A stretch of 64,000 bases of DNA from Narthecium ossifragum (GCA_963920575.1 OY986966.1:1570130-1634129), one strand, 5' to 3'; shown: positions 22,451 through 33,985, numbered from the stretch's first letter. Notes: generated from the sequence alone by a model not told the origin. Translations and numbers: made by a program.

Positions 22451-23170
22451 ATGGCATTGCTATACCAGCTCCTTGTTCTTTCCCTAGTTCTGCTCCCTCT
22501 TGCCATTTGCGCAGATCCCCTCCTCGGGCTGAACTGCGGCGGCCCAAGCTTGAATGCTAGCCTGACGGACGCCAACATCAACCATGCGCTCTTTAATGTC
22601 GTGGCCAGAGCCTCCGTCCGTGGCTTCGCGACCTCATCCTACTATCGCCAAAATAACACTGTCTATGGGCTCGCACAGTGTGGACCCAACTTGGGCAGAG
22701 ATGATTGCGCGGAGTGCACCGCCGATGCAGCAAGCTTGCTGAGTACTTCATGCCCTGGCACGGACAGCGGCTGGGTGTGGTACGACCATTGCTTCGTGCG
22801 TTACGGCTCCACCAAATTCTTCGGATTAGGGGACACTAGCGTCTTCGTGATGACTTGGAATTTTGAGAATGCCTCCAACCCAGAGGCCTTCGACAAACAG
22901 GTTCAAAAACTGATGACTGGCCTCAGGTTGCAAGCAATGGCGCCAGGGAGCTTGGGCGTCGGCAGTGGCAATTCGACCGTGTCTACGACGGATGTGAACA
23001 TATACGGGGAGGCTCAGTGCACGCTGGACCTGGGGCCTTTGGTGTGCGCGCAGTGCCTGACGGTGGCGACGGAAAAATTGAAGGACGTCTGCCGTTACAA
23101 GAAGGGTTGCTTGCTCTTATACAGTAGTTGCTTCGTCCACTATGAGATCTACCCTCTGGCCTCTCCCTAG
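22451..23170 (+). CDS. Secreted two-domain DUF26 (Gnk2/CRRSP) protein, intact
   Basis: This single-exon gene encodes 239 residues. Residues 1-21 form a clear signal peptide (MALLYQLLVLSLVLLPLAICA). Two DUF26 domains follow: domain 1 has NCGG near its start and CGPNLGRDDCAEC (C-X8-C-X2-C) plus CFVRYG; domain 2 has CTLDLGPLVCAQC plus CFVHYEI. There is no transmembrane segment or kinase domain, so it belongs to the secreted cysteine-rich repeat protein class rather than the receptor kinases. Family members act in the apoplast; ginkbilobin-2 binds mannose and is antifungal, and whether this one does cannot be told. It is the only undamaged complete member among five copies here. A TATA box, a shared leader and a 3' AATAAA module (near 23277) support expression. 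Confidence 0.93.
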   Translation: MALLYQLLVLSLVLLPLAICADPLLGLNCGGPSLNASLTDANINHALFNVVARASVRGFATSSYYRQNNTVYGLAQCGPNLGRDDCAECTADAASLLSTSCPGTDSGWVWYDHCFVRYGSTKFFGLGDTSVFVMTWNFENASNPEAFDKQVQKLMTGLRLQAMAPGSLGVGSGNSTVSTTDVNIYGEAQCTLDLGPLVCAQCLTVATEKLKDVCRYKKGCLLLYSSCFVHYEIYPLASP

Positions 23171-23328
23171 AGCACTGTTGCAAATCAAGTAATCCAAAGT
23201 TATCGTATACGCGTCTGTATAATAACAGCTCCTGTATTGTTAGGAGCAGTCTATATAGCTTGTTGTTTATTAAGGAAATAAAGATGTCCTAAAGTTATGT
23301 TATAGAGTTAGCTCAACCAAACATTGAT

Positions 23329-24037
23329 ATGGCATTGCTATACCATCTCCTTCTTCTCTAGCTTTTGCTCCCTCTTGCTCCCTCTTGCCACTGGCCATGT
23401 CCTCCTGGGGCACTTCTGCGGTGAGAGCTCGAACGATGAGCGGATGCATGCCAGCATCAAACAGTTGCTCTTCAATGTCACCACCGGAGCCTCTGCTGGT
23501 GGCTTCGCCATCTATTCTGATAATGCTATATCTACGGGCTTGCGCAGTGTCGACAACATTTGCACAGGGATATATGATTGTGCGAGATGCATCGGCGATG
23601 CATCAGCCTTGCTGACTATTACCTGCCATGCAGGCACGGTCACCGCCTGGGCATGGTACAACCACTGCTTCTTGCGCCACGACTCCATAAATTTCATAGG
23701 AACAGTGGACACCAGCATCGCTGTGGATCACCGGAATCCTAATAATGACCCCGGTTCAGAGGCCTTTGACAAACAGGTCAGATCGCTGCTGACTACAATG
23801 ACGACGCAGGCAGCTGCGGAAAATGGCGGGGGGTTTGGCAGGAGCAAGACCAAGTTCTCGCCGTCCCTGTACATATACGGGGAGGCTCAATGCACACGGG
23901 ACTTGGAGCCTTCGAATTGCCGACGGTGTCTTGCAACGGCGATGGGTGAGTCGAAGGCATTCTGCGGGGGCATGCATGGTTGCATTCTTGCACGCAGCGG
24001 CTGCTTCATGCGCTATGACATCTCCCCTCTCGACTAA
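23329..24037 (+). pseudogene. DUF26 secreted protein, frameshifted in the signal peptide
   Basis: The family start ATG (23329) reads MALLYHLLLL and then meets TAG. A tandem 10-base duplication (CTCCCTCTTG twice, about 23368-23387) shifts the frame, so the mature protein lies in another frame that is open from before the gene to TAA-type stop TGACTAAAC-side end at 24035-24037 but has no upstream ATG. Domain 2 keeps CTRDLEPSNCRRC and CFMRYDI. In domain 1 a second pair of compensating indels changes the usual YGLAQC to TGLRSV, losing the first cysteine of the motif. It is most likely a pseudogene; a non-ATG start is the alternative. Confidence 0.8.
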
Positions 24038-24869
24038 ACCTCGCTTTAGCACAGTTACAACTTACAAGCTACTCGAAGGTGCTACTTTTTATCCATAAAT
24101 AATAGCTCGTGCTAGTAGTGCTAGGAGGAGCATGGCTTGTTGCCTAGGTTTTGAGGAAAAAAAGATGCATGTGTTAACAATAAAAGGAAGAGTGCTACTC
24201 TATCCACATACAGTAGTTATATACCTTGTGTGGGAGGTATTGGGGTTGGTACTGCTAGCAGAGGTTGGTCATGCACCCCTCTTGTGAGAGGTATGTCGGC
24301 AGTTTTAGTTCCGTGGGTTGTAAGGCTGTGTAAGTGTCGGAAGTTTCAAATTATGCTTTGTGTATATAATAAACCCACTTCTAAGGCAATTAACGCACCA
24401 GCTCTCCAATCATAGTCCCCGGTCAGGTACAAAAACAAAAAGAAAAAGGTTGAGAAGTTTATGACCTGTTTAGTTCGAAATAAACATTGAGCAAGGACGT
24501 GGAGAGGATATGCCATGGTTTATGCTCCAACCGGAAAAAAAAAGAATATATAAACACAGCTTATTTCTTACTACAATCACCTGTTTGGTTTGTATCGTCG
24601 ACCAGCATAAAAATAAGTTGGAAGAAAGACAGAGACAAGAAAAATTCACCAGGTTAGATACCGTGCAAAAGAGAAACAATCAAGTTCTAGAGCAAGGACG
24701 TGATCCTACTTGTTGCGTGCTTAGACTAAGCTTTTAGTGCATGAATAAAAGTCAAAATATATTTACAGTTTTGAGCGTTTACGTTCCTTTCCAGCTAATT
24801 AGGGGAATCGATAATGACCAACAACTTCTAGGAAAACAGGATAGAGCTAGCCCAGTCTTGCTCCCTGTT
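24038..24869. other. Intergenic region between DUF26 copies
   Basis: It begins with a 3' UTR-like module (GCATGGCTTGTTGCC, about 24130). It then shares a GGTTGGTC...CCTCTTGTGAGAGGTATG stretch with 18150-18180, showing descent from the same intergenic block. No gene is seen. Promoter-like repeats of the family appear from about 24710. Confidence 0.5.
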
Positions 24870-24878
24870 TTTAAATAG
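24870..24878 (+). promoter_or_regulatory. TATA box of the third DUF26 copy
   Basis: TTTAAATAG lies about 52 bp upstream of the ATG at 24930. The surrounding leader is nearly the same as that of the intact gene. Confidence 0.5.
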
Positions 24879-24929
24879 AAACCTCTATGCGAAGCAAGTA
24901 TCACTCAGAATATATAGCTTAAGAAAACA

Positions 24930-25659
24930 ATGGCATTGCTATACCATCTCCTTATTCTCTCCCTTCTGCTCCCTCTTGCCATCTGCGCAGACCCCCTCGG
25001 GCTGCACTGCGGTGGCCCGAGCTTGAATGGTAGCCAGACGGACGCCAGCATCAGCCATGTGCTCTTCGATGTCGTGGCAGGAGCCTCTGTCCGTGGCTTC
25101 GCGATCGCTTCCTATCTTCGCCCTAAAAGCACTACTGTCTATGGGCTCTCATAGTGTCGACCCAAGTTGGGCAGAGATGATTGCGCTGAATGCACCGCTA
25201 ATGCAGCGAACGTGCTGATTACTTCATGCGCTGGCACAGTGGCACGTCCAGCGGCTGGGTGTGGTACGACCATTGCTTCATGCCTTACGGCTCCACAGAC
25301 TTACTCGGAGCAGTGGACACTAGCGCTGACGTGATGGTTTGGAATGCTGAGAACGCTACCAATCCAAGGGCCTTCGACAAACAGGTTAAAATACTGATGA
25401 ATAGAGTGAGGATGCAGGCAGTGGCGCCAGGGAGCATGGGCTTCGGCAGTGGCAATTTGACCCTATATGCGCCGTCTGTGACCATATACGGGGCATGCTC
25501 AGTGCACGCGCGCGGGACCTGCAGCCTTTGATGTGCGCGCAGCGCCTGGCGTTGGCGGAGAAGTTGAGGGACGTCTGCGGTTACAAGAAGGGTTGCTCGA
25601 TCCTATAGGACAGCAGTTGCTTCCTCAGCTATGAGATCTCCCCACCGGCCTCTCCCTAG
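24930..25659 (+). pseudogene. DUF26 secreted protein pseudogene with nonsense codon
   Basis: The promoter and signal peptide (MALLYHLLILSLLLPLAICA) are well kept. At 25152-25154 the conserved CAG glutamine of the GLAQC motif reads TAG, truncating the product to 74 residues. Further damage follows: an insertion around 25230-25245 (GGCACAGTGGCACGT) shifts the frame before GWVWYDHCF, and another at about 25493 breaks the second C-X8-C-X2-C. The family end (YEISPPASP, then TAG at 25657-25659) is still recognisable. The damage looks recent compared with the copy at 17383. Confidence 0.88.
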
Positions 25660-25689
25660 AGCACTGTTGAAAATTAAGTAGTCGAAAGT

Positions 25690-26165
25690 TATCTTATATC
25701 CATTATTAATAGCTCATATACTTGGGACTTAAATAGAGCAGCATGGCTTGTTGTTGATTGAATAAAGATGTCCTAAATTCATCTTAATTATACATATCCA
25801 TAGATAGAAATAGCTCCTGTTAGAAGGAGCATGGATTGCTGTTGATTTAGGAAATAAAGATGTCCGAACATTACAAGGAACAGCATGGATTGTTCTTGGC
25901 CAATTGACAGTGTGTTATGCATTTTAGTTGTCTTGGAGAAACTCAAATGATTCCCGTCATCTTTGATTATTGTGATCTTTTCCCATATTGGTTTAAAAAG
26001 AGTTAGTTAGTCAGGATAAATTATGGGAATTTTAGAATCCACCTATTGGATTAAGTAGTGGCAAGTTATGTCATATTCATACATAATAATCGCTCCTGTT
26101 AGGAGCAGCATGGTTTTTTGTTTAAGGAAATAAAGATGTCCTAAAGTTATCTTATATCCGCATAT
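25690..26165 (+). repeat. Three copies of the DUF26 3' UTR module
   Basis: The module (TAATAGCTC...AGGAGCAGCATGG(C/A)TTGTTGTT...AATAAAGATGTCC) occurs at about 25700-25775, 25795-25865 and 26075-26165, with no coding region before the last two. The same module ends the genes at 15222, 22451 and 23329. It probably marks deleted DUF26 copies. Confidence 0.65.
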
Positions 26166-26192
26166 AATAATGTTTTATATGCTGTTGGTTAA

Positions 26193-27475
26193 GGGCACGT
26201 TTGTTTCATTGGAATGGATTGGAATGGAATGCTGGAATGGAAATGAATTCCATTGGAATGAAATGGAACGGAACGAAATTGCATTCTTTTTGTTTGTTTG
26301 CTATTGGAATGAACGCAGAATTCTGTGGAATTTGACATTTTTGCTGTTTGTTTGGCGTTGGAATGGAAACTGTATCATGTGAATTTAACAGTTTTTGTGT
26401 TTGTTTGGCAATGAAATGGTGGTTATGGTCACCCCAGAATCACAGTGGTGAGATTACCACCCATTTTTTCTCACTATATGTTTATAATAATTTTATTTAA
26501 ATATATATATATTTTTTATGAAATTACATATTTAATTCATTTTTTATGTTTTTTTTAGATGGTGGTGATCGTTGGATGGGCTTGATCTAACGGTTGAGGA
26601 GGTCGGGCGGCGACACCGCGGGGTCGTGAGGGGGTTGGGAGTGTCGCAGGGACCGTGGGAGGTGGGAACGGGCTCGGGCTCGGGCGTGGTGGCGGTGGCA
26701 TCTGACGGTGAGATCGTGGAGGGTGGCGCCCGGCGTTGGCGAGGGTGGAGCGGAGGAGGGGGAGGACGTTGCGGAGGTGGTGGTGTGCGCAGGGGTTGGA
26801 GAGGATGGCACCCTCGAGCGACGCCGACATGAACTCCTGCAGCACCTCCATAACCGGATCCATTGCCACCTCTCACCAGCGACGCCGGCACGAACTCCTC
26901 CGCCATGGGATTCAGCTTCGACAGCAACTCCTCTAGCTGCCTCATCTTCCCCCGCCTCGCCGCCGCCTCCCCCAGTTCTCCCGCATCTGCTGCCCCTTGG
27001 AAGGGTCCCGGTGAGGCCGCAGCGCGGGCGCCAGAGTCCACCCCGGCACCTTCGTCCCAGCGACAGTCATATGAGAGATAGAGATCTAAAGGGAGAGGAG
27101 ATGGGACACCGGCGACCGGAGAGGAGATGCTCAAGGTGTCACGAGAGGACGGGGAGGGGCTCGAGATCGCCGGCGTTGGTCAGCGGCGAAAACCCTAGAT
27201 CGCGAGAGAGAAGTGTCGCGAGAGAGTGAGGGATGAAATGGGCCGGTTGGAAAAGCTTTTAACGCGTGGAATGGAATCGATTTCCAAAAACAGCTGGAAA
27301 TCGATTCTGGCCCGAATTAGGCCGGAAATTTTGGCTGGAAAACAACCAAATTGGAATGGTTGCTGGAATGAAATCCAGTCCATTCCAGCGAAACAAACGG
27401 CTGAAAACCGATTCCAGCTGAAAATCAATTCCATTCCAACCATTCAGGTTGATTTCCAGCCAAACAAACGTGCCC
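26193..27475. mobile_element. TIR element carrying a host gene fragment (Pack-type), 1283 bp
   Basis: The ends are inverted: GGGCACGTTTGTTT from 26193, and the same 14 bases reading inward from 27475. Subterminal regions on both sides are full of TGGAATGG/CCATTCCA strings. I found no matching target duplication (left flank GGTTAA, right flank GAGAAA), so the superfamily is undecided. The GC-rich interior (26560-27200) contrasts with AT-rich flanks and carries the PAM2 fragment described separately. Its layout is like Pack-MULEs, but that is inferred. Confidence 0.65.
26544..27134 (-). pseudogene. Captured fragment of a PAM2-motif (CID-type) gene
   Basis: On the minus strand a 196-codon frame contains MRQLEELLSKLNPMAEEF followed by VPAS (about 26900-26952). 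This is a near-perfect PAM2 motif (LNPxAxEFxP), the peptide that binds the MLLE domain of poly(A)-binding protein. The wording is typical of plant CTC-interacting-domain (CID) RNA-binding proteins. GGTGAG directly after the motif looks like the original splice donor. No RRM follows; the rest is Pro/Gly-rich low-complexity sequence. A second, diverged QEFMSASLEG near 26830 looks like an internal duplication. It is probably not a working gene. Confidence 0.7.
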
Positions 27476-28386
27476 GAGAAAACTCAAAACTCAACACTCA
27501 ACAGTGACAAAATGCACACAGAATATTTTGCATACTTCACATGGTGGTCGCCAGGAGGATAGATAGAAATTCCAGCCTTGGCCTGGGCCATAGGCCTGTC
27601 TTGAGTATTGGCTAGCCCAAGAGACTAAGCCTAAGTATTCAAGGCATTCAAACCTTCGGCTCGCGGCCCAGTCATGTGATGCCAATGAAGATGACATTTG
27701 GCCATGATGAGTTTTGGTCAGGTGTAGCCCATAAATGATCCTATTCTGTTTGATATGTTTTTCACAAGGCTGGCTTTAACTCGTATAATTTTATGGGATA
27801 ATAACACATCTGCCACCCCAAATGTTTCGTGCTCATACATATATATATATATATTATTGTGATTAAAATAATATAATGATTTTATTGAGATTAAAATAAT
27901 GTTCACATAGATTTAATGTTTACCTAACTTTATTGAATATATTTTAATATGTTCACGGGGTGTATAGAAAATGCACCGCAGATAGGTGCATCATGTGAAA
28001 CAGTCATTTTGGCCGTTTCATATGATGCATCATTTTAGCCTCAAAACGCATCATGCGGTGCATGCATCAGCTGATACATGGATCAACCAAACAAAGGGAT
28101 CGTAGGATCACGAGCGATGCACCATGATTCACTGAACCATACAGGCCCTGAATGCAAGAGCTGATTATATCAATTGAACTTCATAATATCTCAGATCTTC
28201 GAGCAATCTAAATGAATATATTATTTAAGTTAAAAATATTATCATGCTGAAACTTCAACTTAGAACCAGGAAGGAAGCTCAACGATAAACAAAATGAATT
28301 TGAAATGATAAGAGAACTTGAACTTCATAACATCAGTTCTTCGACCAATCCAAATGACTACATCATAAGTTAAATACTTTCACACT
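27476..28386. other. Intergenic region with MITE-like and duplicated sequence
   Basis: It holds an AT dinucleotide run (about 27836-27855). A stretch at about 27950-28150 is rich in GATGCATCAT/GGTGCATGCATC inverted strings and ends CAGGCCCTGAATG, like a decayed MITE. A tandem duplication lies at about 28170-28260 and 28315-28402 (each starting GAACTTCATAA and ending GAAACTTCA(A/G)CTTAGA). The LINE target site is the end of the second unit. No gene is seen. Confidence 0.55.
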
Positions 28387-28478
28387 GAAACTTCAGCTTA
28401 GATAAGGTAATAGATCAAATTTTAGTAGCCCCCCATCAGCTTCAGAAGTGAGAAAAGCGAGAGTGGAGAACAGCGAGA

Positions 28479-30343
28479 GTGGAGGGTGAAGGTATCGCAC
28501 GGCCGGCCGCCAACGGCGGGTCCGTGCCTGATGCTTCTCAAGCGTTTCGTCTACTTGCCAGGGGAGCAAGCTGGGAAGGTGCTCTGGACCGTGTCACCAC
28601 TAAGGGGCATAAGGGCATTGGTTCCACTTTATCAGGAGAACTGGGCAAACTGACTGAGCCTAGTGCTTGCATGGAGCACCATACCTCGGAGAGGTTGAAG
28701 GGGGCACGGCCGGACCGTGTGGGCGAGGAACAGCCGTCATGGGCCCAAGTGACGAGATCAGGGAGGAAGCACCTGGTGGTGACGTGGGAAGAGGCGGAAG
28801 CGGTGGTCATCAGGTGCCCGGATAGGGTCGTCTTAGATCTAGATGAGGTAGAGCAGAGCGCGAAGGAATGGAGGTTTGCGTTGTTTGGTCGCTTCATGGG
28901 TGGACGTGTGGAAATCAATTACTTGAGAAGGAGGTTGGAGGGTCTATGGCGTACCAGACAGCCGTTCCTAACCAAGCGGATGTCCCACGGCATTTATGTC
29001 TTCAAATTCTCCTGTGAGGCGAATATGATGCACGTGTTGACGGAGGGACCATGGTCAGTCGCCGGAAAGATGCTTTCCCTTATTCGGTGGAGGCCATGCT
29101 TCAAACCATCTGCGGACTGGTTTACCTTCGCCCCCGTTTGGGTTCAGTTCCCTGACTTCCCATCAGAGCTTCAAACGAAGAAATTCTTGGTTGAGGTTGC
29201 TGCTCACCTTGGCACGCCCCTTTTGGTGGATCAAAACTCAGAACCTTCGGATGCCTGCAAATATGCCAGAGTGTGCATTGAAATGGATCTATCAAAGCCA
29301 AGGGAATTACAGTGGAGGGTGGAAGGACTAATGGGGTTCCCCGGACCTTCTACCAGAAGTTGGAATATGAGAGGGTGGTGATGTGCGAGGGATGTCGGAG
29401 GTTGGGGCATCCCAAGAGGGGCTGCCGTTTTCTCAAGGGTGTAGACACTGACCTGGGTGTTGGTACCCAAGAGACTGGGCGCGGGAGGCTGGCCGGCATC
29501 GTAGTGGCTGCTCATCCTGCAGGGAAGGAGAAAGGGAAAGGGGCGCTCATCACTGTGGAGGCCTCCAATCACCCGGTAACACGGCAGAATCCGGATGCAC
29601 CGGCAGAGGAGGGAAGGACACTGGTGGAGAACCCACACCGGCGGCAGCGACGGAGAGAGAAGAGAAGTTCACCGCCCGAGGGAGGACCTGAATCTAAGGC
29701 GCCGCTCGGAGGGATGGACGCTGACGAAGAACCCATGTCGGCGGTTGCGACGGAGGGAGAAGCTCGCCGGCCAGAGGAGAAGCTCGCTGCCCGAGGAAAG
29801 ACATCCTCGGGGGTGGTGACCGGCAAAGGGGAGAGAAACAGGGATTTGGCAGGTAAAAAGGTACCTGCATTTAAGGCGGAAGGGCTGAGCTGTCGCGATG
29901 CAATTGGAGTGAAGACGCCTGCAGCTCCGACCACTGGCAAATCTCTGGCAACAAAGACGTCGGGAGAGACCAGGACAAAGGAGGAAAGCCAAGAGGGGAA
30001 GACCTCGGGGATGGGGGTACCTGCAGCGCTGAACCCTCCTTCGATGGGAATGGAAGCTCTCGATGAGGGTGGAGTGGTGTCAGGGGGGTTAGGTGGAGAT
30101 ATCTTGGGAAGGGAGGAGGGTGGTGCACATGGGCCTGTTGATCATGGGCCTATCGATAATGGGCCTGATGGGGAAGACAGCACAGAGGAATTTATGGAGG
30201 AACTGGGCCGAATTGAGGAGGCCTGTATGGAGGCATGCAAAGGGGTATTTAAGAAGGGAGGGCCCATGAAACTGGACCAAGTTCTGAAATCTCACCAAGC
30301 AGTGGTGGACGCCCTACAGCAAGCTGTCGTTGGGTTGGCCACG
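28479..30343 (+). pseudogene. LINE ORF1 (DUF4283 and zinc knuckle), 5' part
   Basis: The frame begins GTGGAGGGTGAAGG, where an ATG would be expected, so the start codon is probably mutated. It encodes a DUF4283-like nucleic-acid-binding domain (FALFGRFMGGR, PWSVAGKMLSL, PVWVQFPDFP, CKYARVCIEMD), then a CCHC knuckle CEGCRRLGHPKRGC in a shifted frame (frameshift near 29315). A long charged Lys/Glu/Gly-rich tail follows. The LTR element interrupts it at 30343; the remainder (36386-36622) is in the same frame once the insertion is removed. ORF1 proteins coat the LINE RNA. Confidence 0.9.
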
Positions 30344-32726
30344 TGTCGCGCCCCGACCCGCGAAAGCCCAACCGGGCCGGGTGACGCGAACCGGAGCCTA
30401 ACAAACGCGGAAGAAAAGATGGCGAGGGTTCCCTCTAACCTATTGGTCTCCCTAGCAGTTCACCAAAAGCATCCCCAAAATAAAGATACAATATAATAAT
30501 GAAACCTCGAACCACAGATTTAAAACTCAAGTGATTATACAAATCCTCGGAGAGGGGAAGATTCAAAAATACAATACTCCCGTAGGAGACTATCTAACAT
30601 AGGGTATAAAAGCAATAAAGATCGATCACCACCTCTCAGACTCCGCCTGGCGCCGCCGCATCGCCACCCAACTGCCCGGTAGGGGCCAAGGACGAAGAAC
30701 TGACGCCTGCACCTGTAAAACGCAGCCCCGGGTAGGTGTGAGCACTAAGCTCAGTAGGGATCTACACTACGACACACAGAAGGAAGAGGGAAACACAACA
30801 GTGTCGCCCTCGAGTAGGATCTGGGTGTATACAGGGGTCCCATAACCCCACCGCGTATCCTTGAGGCCCAGGGACGGCACTCAATAACACCTGAGGCCCA
30901 GGGACGGCGCTCAGGAAGAGGAACAACACTGGCGACACCAAAGGTCTGCACAGTGGGACACCGGCTACACCTCAGCATTCGACTCGAGACCGACACGACC
31001 TCTACAAACATCAAGCCACAAGTGTACCAGTCATCTAAGCCTATCATCGAAATGACTGGACATCACAATTCAACCGGGTCCTAACAGCCCAACCCCGGTC
31101 CTATGGCTAAGTCCGAGCTTCCAGCCTCGGGACGGCGACCCAAGGATCACCCACGCCCTAACCAATGCAACTAATGCACACAACAACAATGCATGCTATG
31201 ACATACACAGATAATAGGAAAGGCATGCAACAGTATGTCAAACATCATATAAGTCTACTGGATCGCTGCAGCGGTACCACCAACCGCTGTCAGCCGATCC
31301 GCAGCGGGTCCCGGCATTACGACGGTACCGCGACCGTCACCCGCGGACTCCTGCAACGGGAAGCAACCCCGAAAACGATGATGAACAAAGCACAATATAA
31401 TATTATATTTCGAAATATAATATTATATTCAAAAACACCCAAAGCCTCTACTTAGGGGCTAATTGATCCCGTCGATCCGACATCCAAACGATGTCGGATT
31501 CAAGATCCAACTTAGCCACCAGTAGGTGTATAAATCAGGATCATCATATCCAAATTTCATAAACATCCAACGGTTGGATTAACGGGAAACATTAATCAAA
31601 AATCGCTGATTAAACCAACTTACCCTTTAATTTCTGCAACGCAGCCCTCCAGAAAACAATTCACCAGAAATCGTACAGAAATCGGAAAAATACGAAACAA
31701 GATGGATTGGAAAGCTAACAAGTAGAGCTACAACTCTTATGTTTATGAAAAGCCAAGATCATGTACTCGCCGGCCGGAAAAATCGCCGCAAGCCGGCTGT
31801 TTCTCAGGAACAGCAGAAAACCAGAAATCCGAGACTAATCATCCATAAAACCTACTCAAATCTCAACTGATTAACATGAAACTTGAATCAGTTATTATAC
31901 AAGGCATAAGAAAACCAAAAAAGCAAGGATCAACAAGATCCAACGGCTAGATCTCAAGAAAACCCGAAAAGAACATCAGTAGGTATAACCCTACCTAGCT
32001 GCGCTTTCCTCGGCTGATTCCCCGCGATTTGATCACTAACAAGCCTCCAAACCACTTCAGGGATCTTCCTCTAGTTGTCACGGATCCAACGAGCCAAAGA
32101 ACACCCAATTTGGTGGTCGGAGGAGGGAGAACGGAAGAGGAGAAGGTGGCTGCCGGAAAAACAGGGGAAGAGCAACGTCGGGAGAGAAGAAAAGAGAAGA
32201 AGAAGAAGAAAGGAAGGGAAGAAGAAAAGGAGGGGAAAGGGGGGAGGGGACAGCCGGGAAAGAGGGGAAAAAGCTGGGGGAGGGGAGGAGAAAGTCCTCC
32301 CTCTCTGACAGGGGAGAGCGACGGCCAGCGGTGGCCGTCCTCGCGAAGCAGAAAACCAACCGACTTATGAATGATCGATCCTTACTCAAGGGAGGATCGA
32401 TCCTTCATGACGATTCACAAGGCTTTCTGGCACAAAGAGGATCGATCCCTTGTGACGATTCACAAGGCTTTCTGGCACGAAGAGGATCGATCCCTTAGCC
32501 ATAGAGGATCGATCATTTGTGTGCTGAAAGCTAAACTTGGGCAAGAACTCAAGCCCAAGTCCGGATCTTTCGATCCCGGGTTCACCTAGCCATTCTAAAC
32601 AAACACGAACACAGACAAGGCCAGTGTGTGCACACGCGGGTGTGAAACAAACCAACAAGGCGCAATTTACCAAATTGCCCTTGCGGTCTACAGCGAGCCA
32701 CAGGGGTAGAGGGGCAGGTCCTCACA
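30344..32726 (-). mobile_element. 3' LTR (minus orientation)
   Basis: It runs from TGTCGCGCCC to CCTCACA. Compared with the 5' LTR (34001-36380) it shows scattered transitions and transversions and one 3-bp expansion in the GAA-rich block near 32196. The palindrome (31394-31429) and 45-bp repeats are conserved. Confidence 0.92.
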
Positions 32727-32799
32727 TCCTATTACCCTTAAAGGAAATCTCGTCCCGAGATTCGATAAGGGTAGGGCTCGGAACAACAAAACAGCTACA

Positions 32800-33723
32800 C
32801 TAGAGGACAGGACAAGAAGTACCTGGAGAAGAAAACAACTGCGGAAACTCCTGCCGCAAGCGCGCCTCGCGCTCCCAAGTCACCTCCTCGGTGCTACTGG
32901 GGCTGCTAGAAAAGCTGAACGGTGTCCGGCTGCTCACGCACCGGAAAAGCAAACACACGCCCCCGCTGGCCGCCTCCACCTCTGGAGCGGCTCGGTCCAG
33001 CCCCCGATCCGCACCCATCACTGCTCCTCTGCCAAGCACTGGACCCTCCGCCTCGACTCCCCTGCGGCATAGCGCCCCGCGCTCCTCGCAAGTGGCAGTC
33101 CCCACGGTAGTGTCCCAGCTGCCCGTACGAGAAACACGTGACTGACGTGCTATCAGGCTGCTGACCCTGGCCTCCCCCTGACGGAACCTGCCTAGACGGC
33201 CCGGCCGTCAAGAGAACTGGCCTGGCGGACTCGGCAACTGTGCCTGGAACTGCTGCGGGTGCTGCGACCGCTACTGAAAGCGTCGCTGACACCGCTGGTT
33301 CCCTCTGCCGAATCCCCCTCTGAACTGGGGTCTCTGCGGTGTGCTGGTAGAGAATGTCGGTGGAACTGCCCGGCACCTCTCATCTCGCAACTGCTCCCCT
33401 ACTGCCAAGGCGCAGTCCGGAACTGCTGAGTACGCCTGGAAGCGGTAAGAATTGGTCCGTCGCCTGATCTCTGATCGAAGCCTCTGCTCAAACTGACAAG
33501 CACTGGCCACTGAATCTGTTGCCACTGCCCCCGCAAAACGGACCAAGTGCGTGAACCGGGTGGCATACTGCTGAAACCTCAGCAAGACCACCACATCGGT
33601 CCGCGCATCGACCGGAGCGAGAACCCCCTCCTCGGCGAGAAGGGCCTCCTCCCGTGCGACCGAAACCGTCGCTGGTGATGGCTCAGCCCGTCTAGCTCTG
33701 ACCTCCCTGACAGGTGCTACCAT
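32800..33723 (-). pseudogene. Internal remnant: partial gag joined to the C-terminal end of pol
   Basis: On the minus strand, gag sequence starts at the ATG at 33723. FQQYATRFTHLVRFAG and FEQRLRSEIRRR belong to the retrotransposon gag domain, but the middle of gag is shortened. After a frameshift near 33290 the other frame holds a zinc knuckle CFSYGQLGHYRGDC, whose second cysteine is Tyr, then GRVFAF, which normally leads into protease. At about 32890-32930 it switches to EEVTWEREARLRQEFPQLF, the usual last residues of Gypsy/chromovirus pol. So a deletion of several kb took out almost all of pol, possibly before this copy was made, since the LTRs and ends are perfect. Confidence 0.82.
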
Positions 33724-33985
33724 GTCTGGTTAGGCGGGTCGACCAAGTCGTGCCCCACCCCGACCATCAACCGAAGGTCGGCCTCGAGCTCCCAACATCT
33801 GCGCAATCACCAACAACAAACGAGCGTCCACTCATTCGAAACCCAAGACAAAGCAGCACAACATAAAGCGGAAAAGCATAACACATCAAAATGAGCATGC
33901 ACGGATGTTCTAGACATAGAACTAACCCATTCCACGCTCAATCTCAACCGAATCCTGATCCTAAACCCTGGGATCTACAGCCTAT

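Noticed and set aside
22983..24098. Minus-strand and alternative-frame proteins over DUF26 genes
   Set aside because: They are shadows of the plus-strand coding frames and share their conserved positions.
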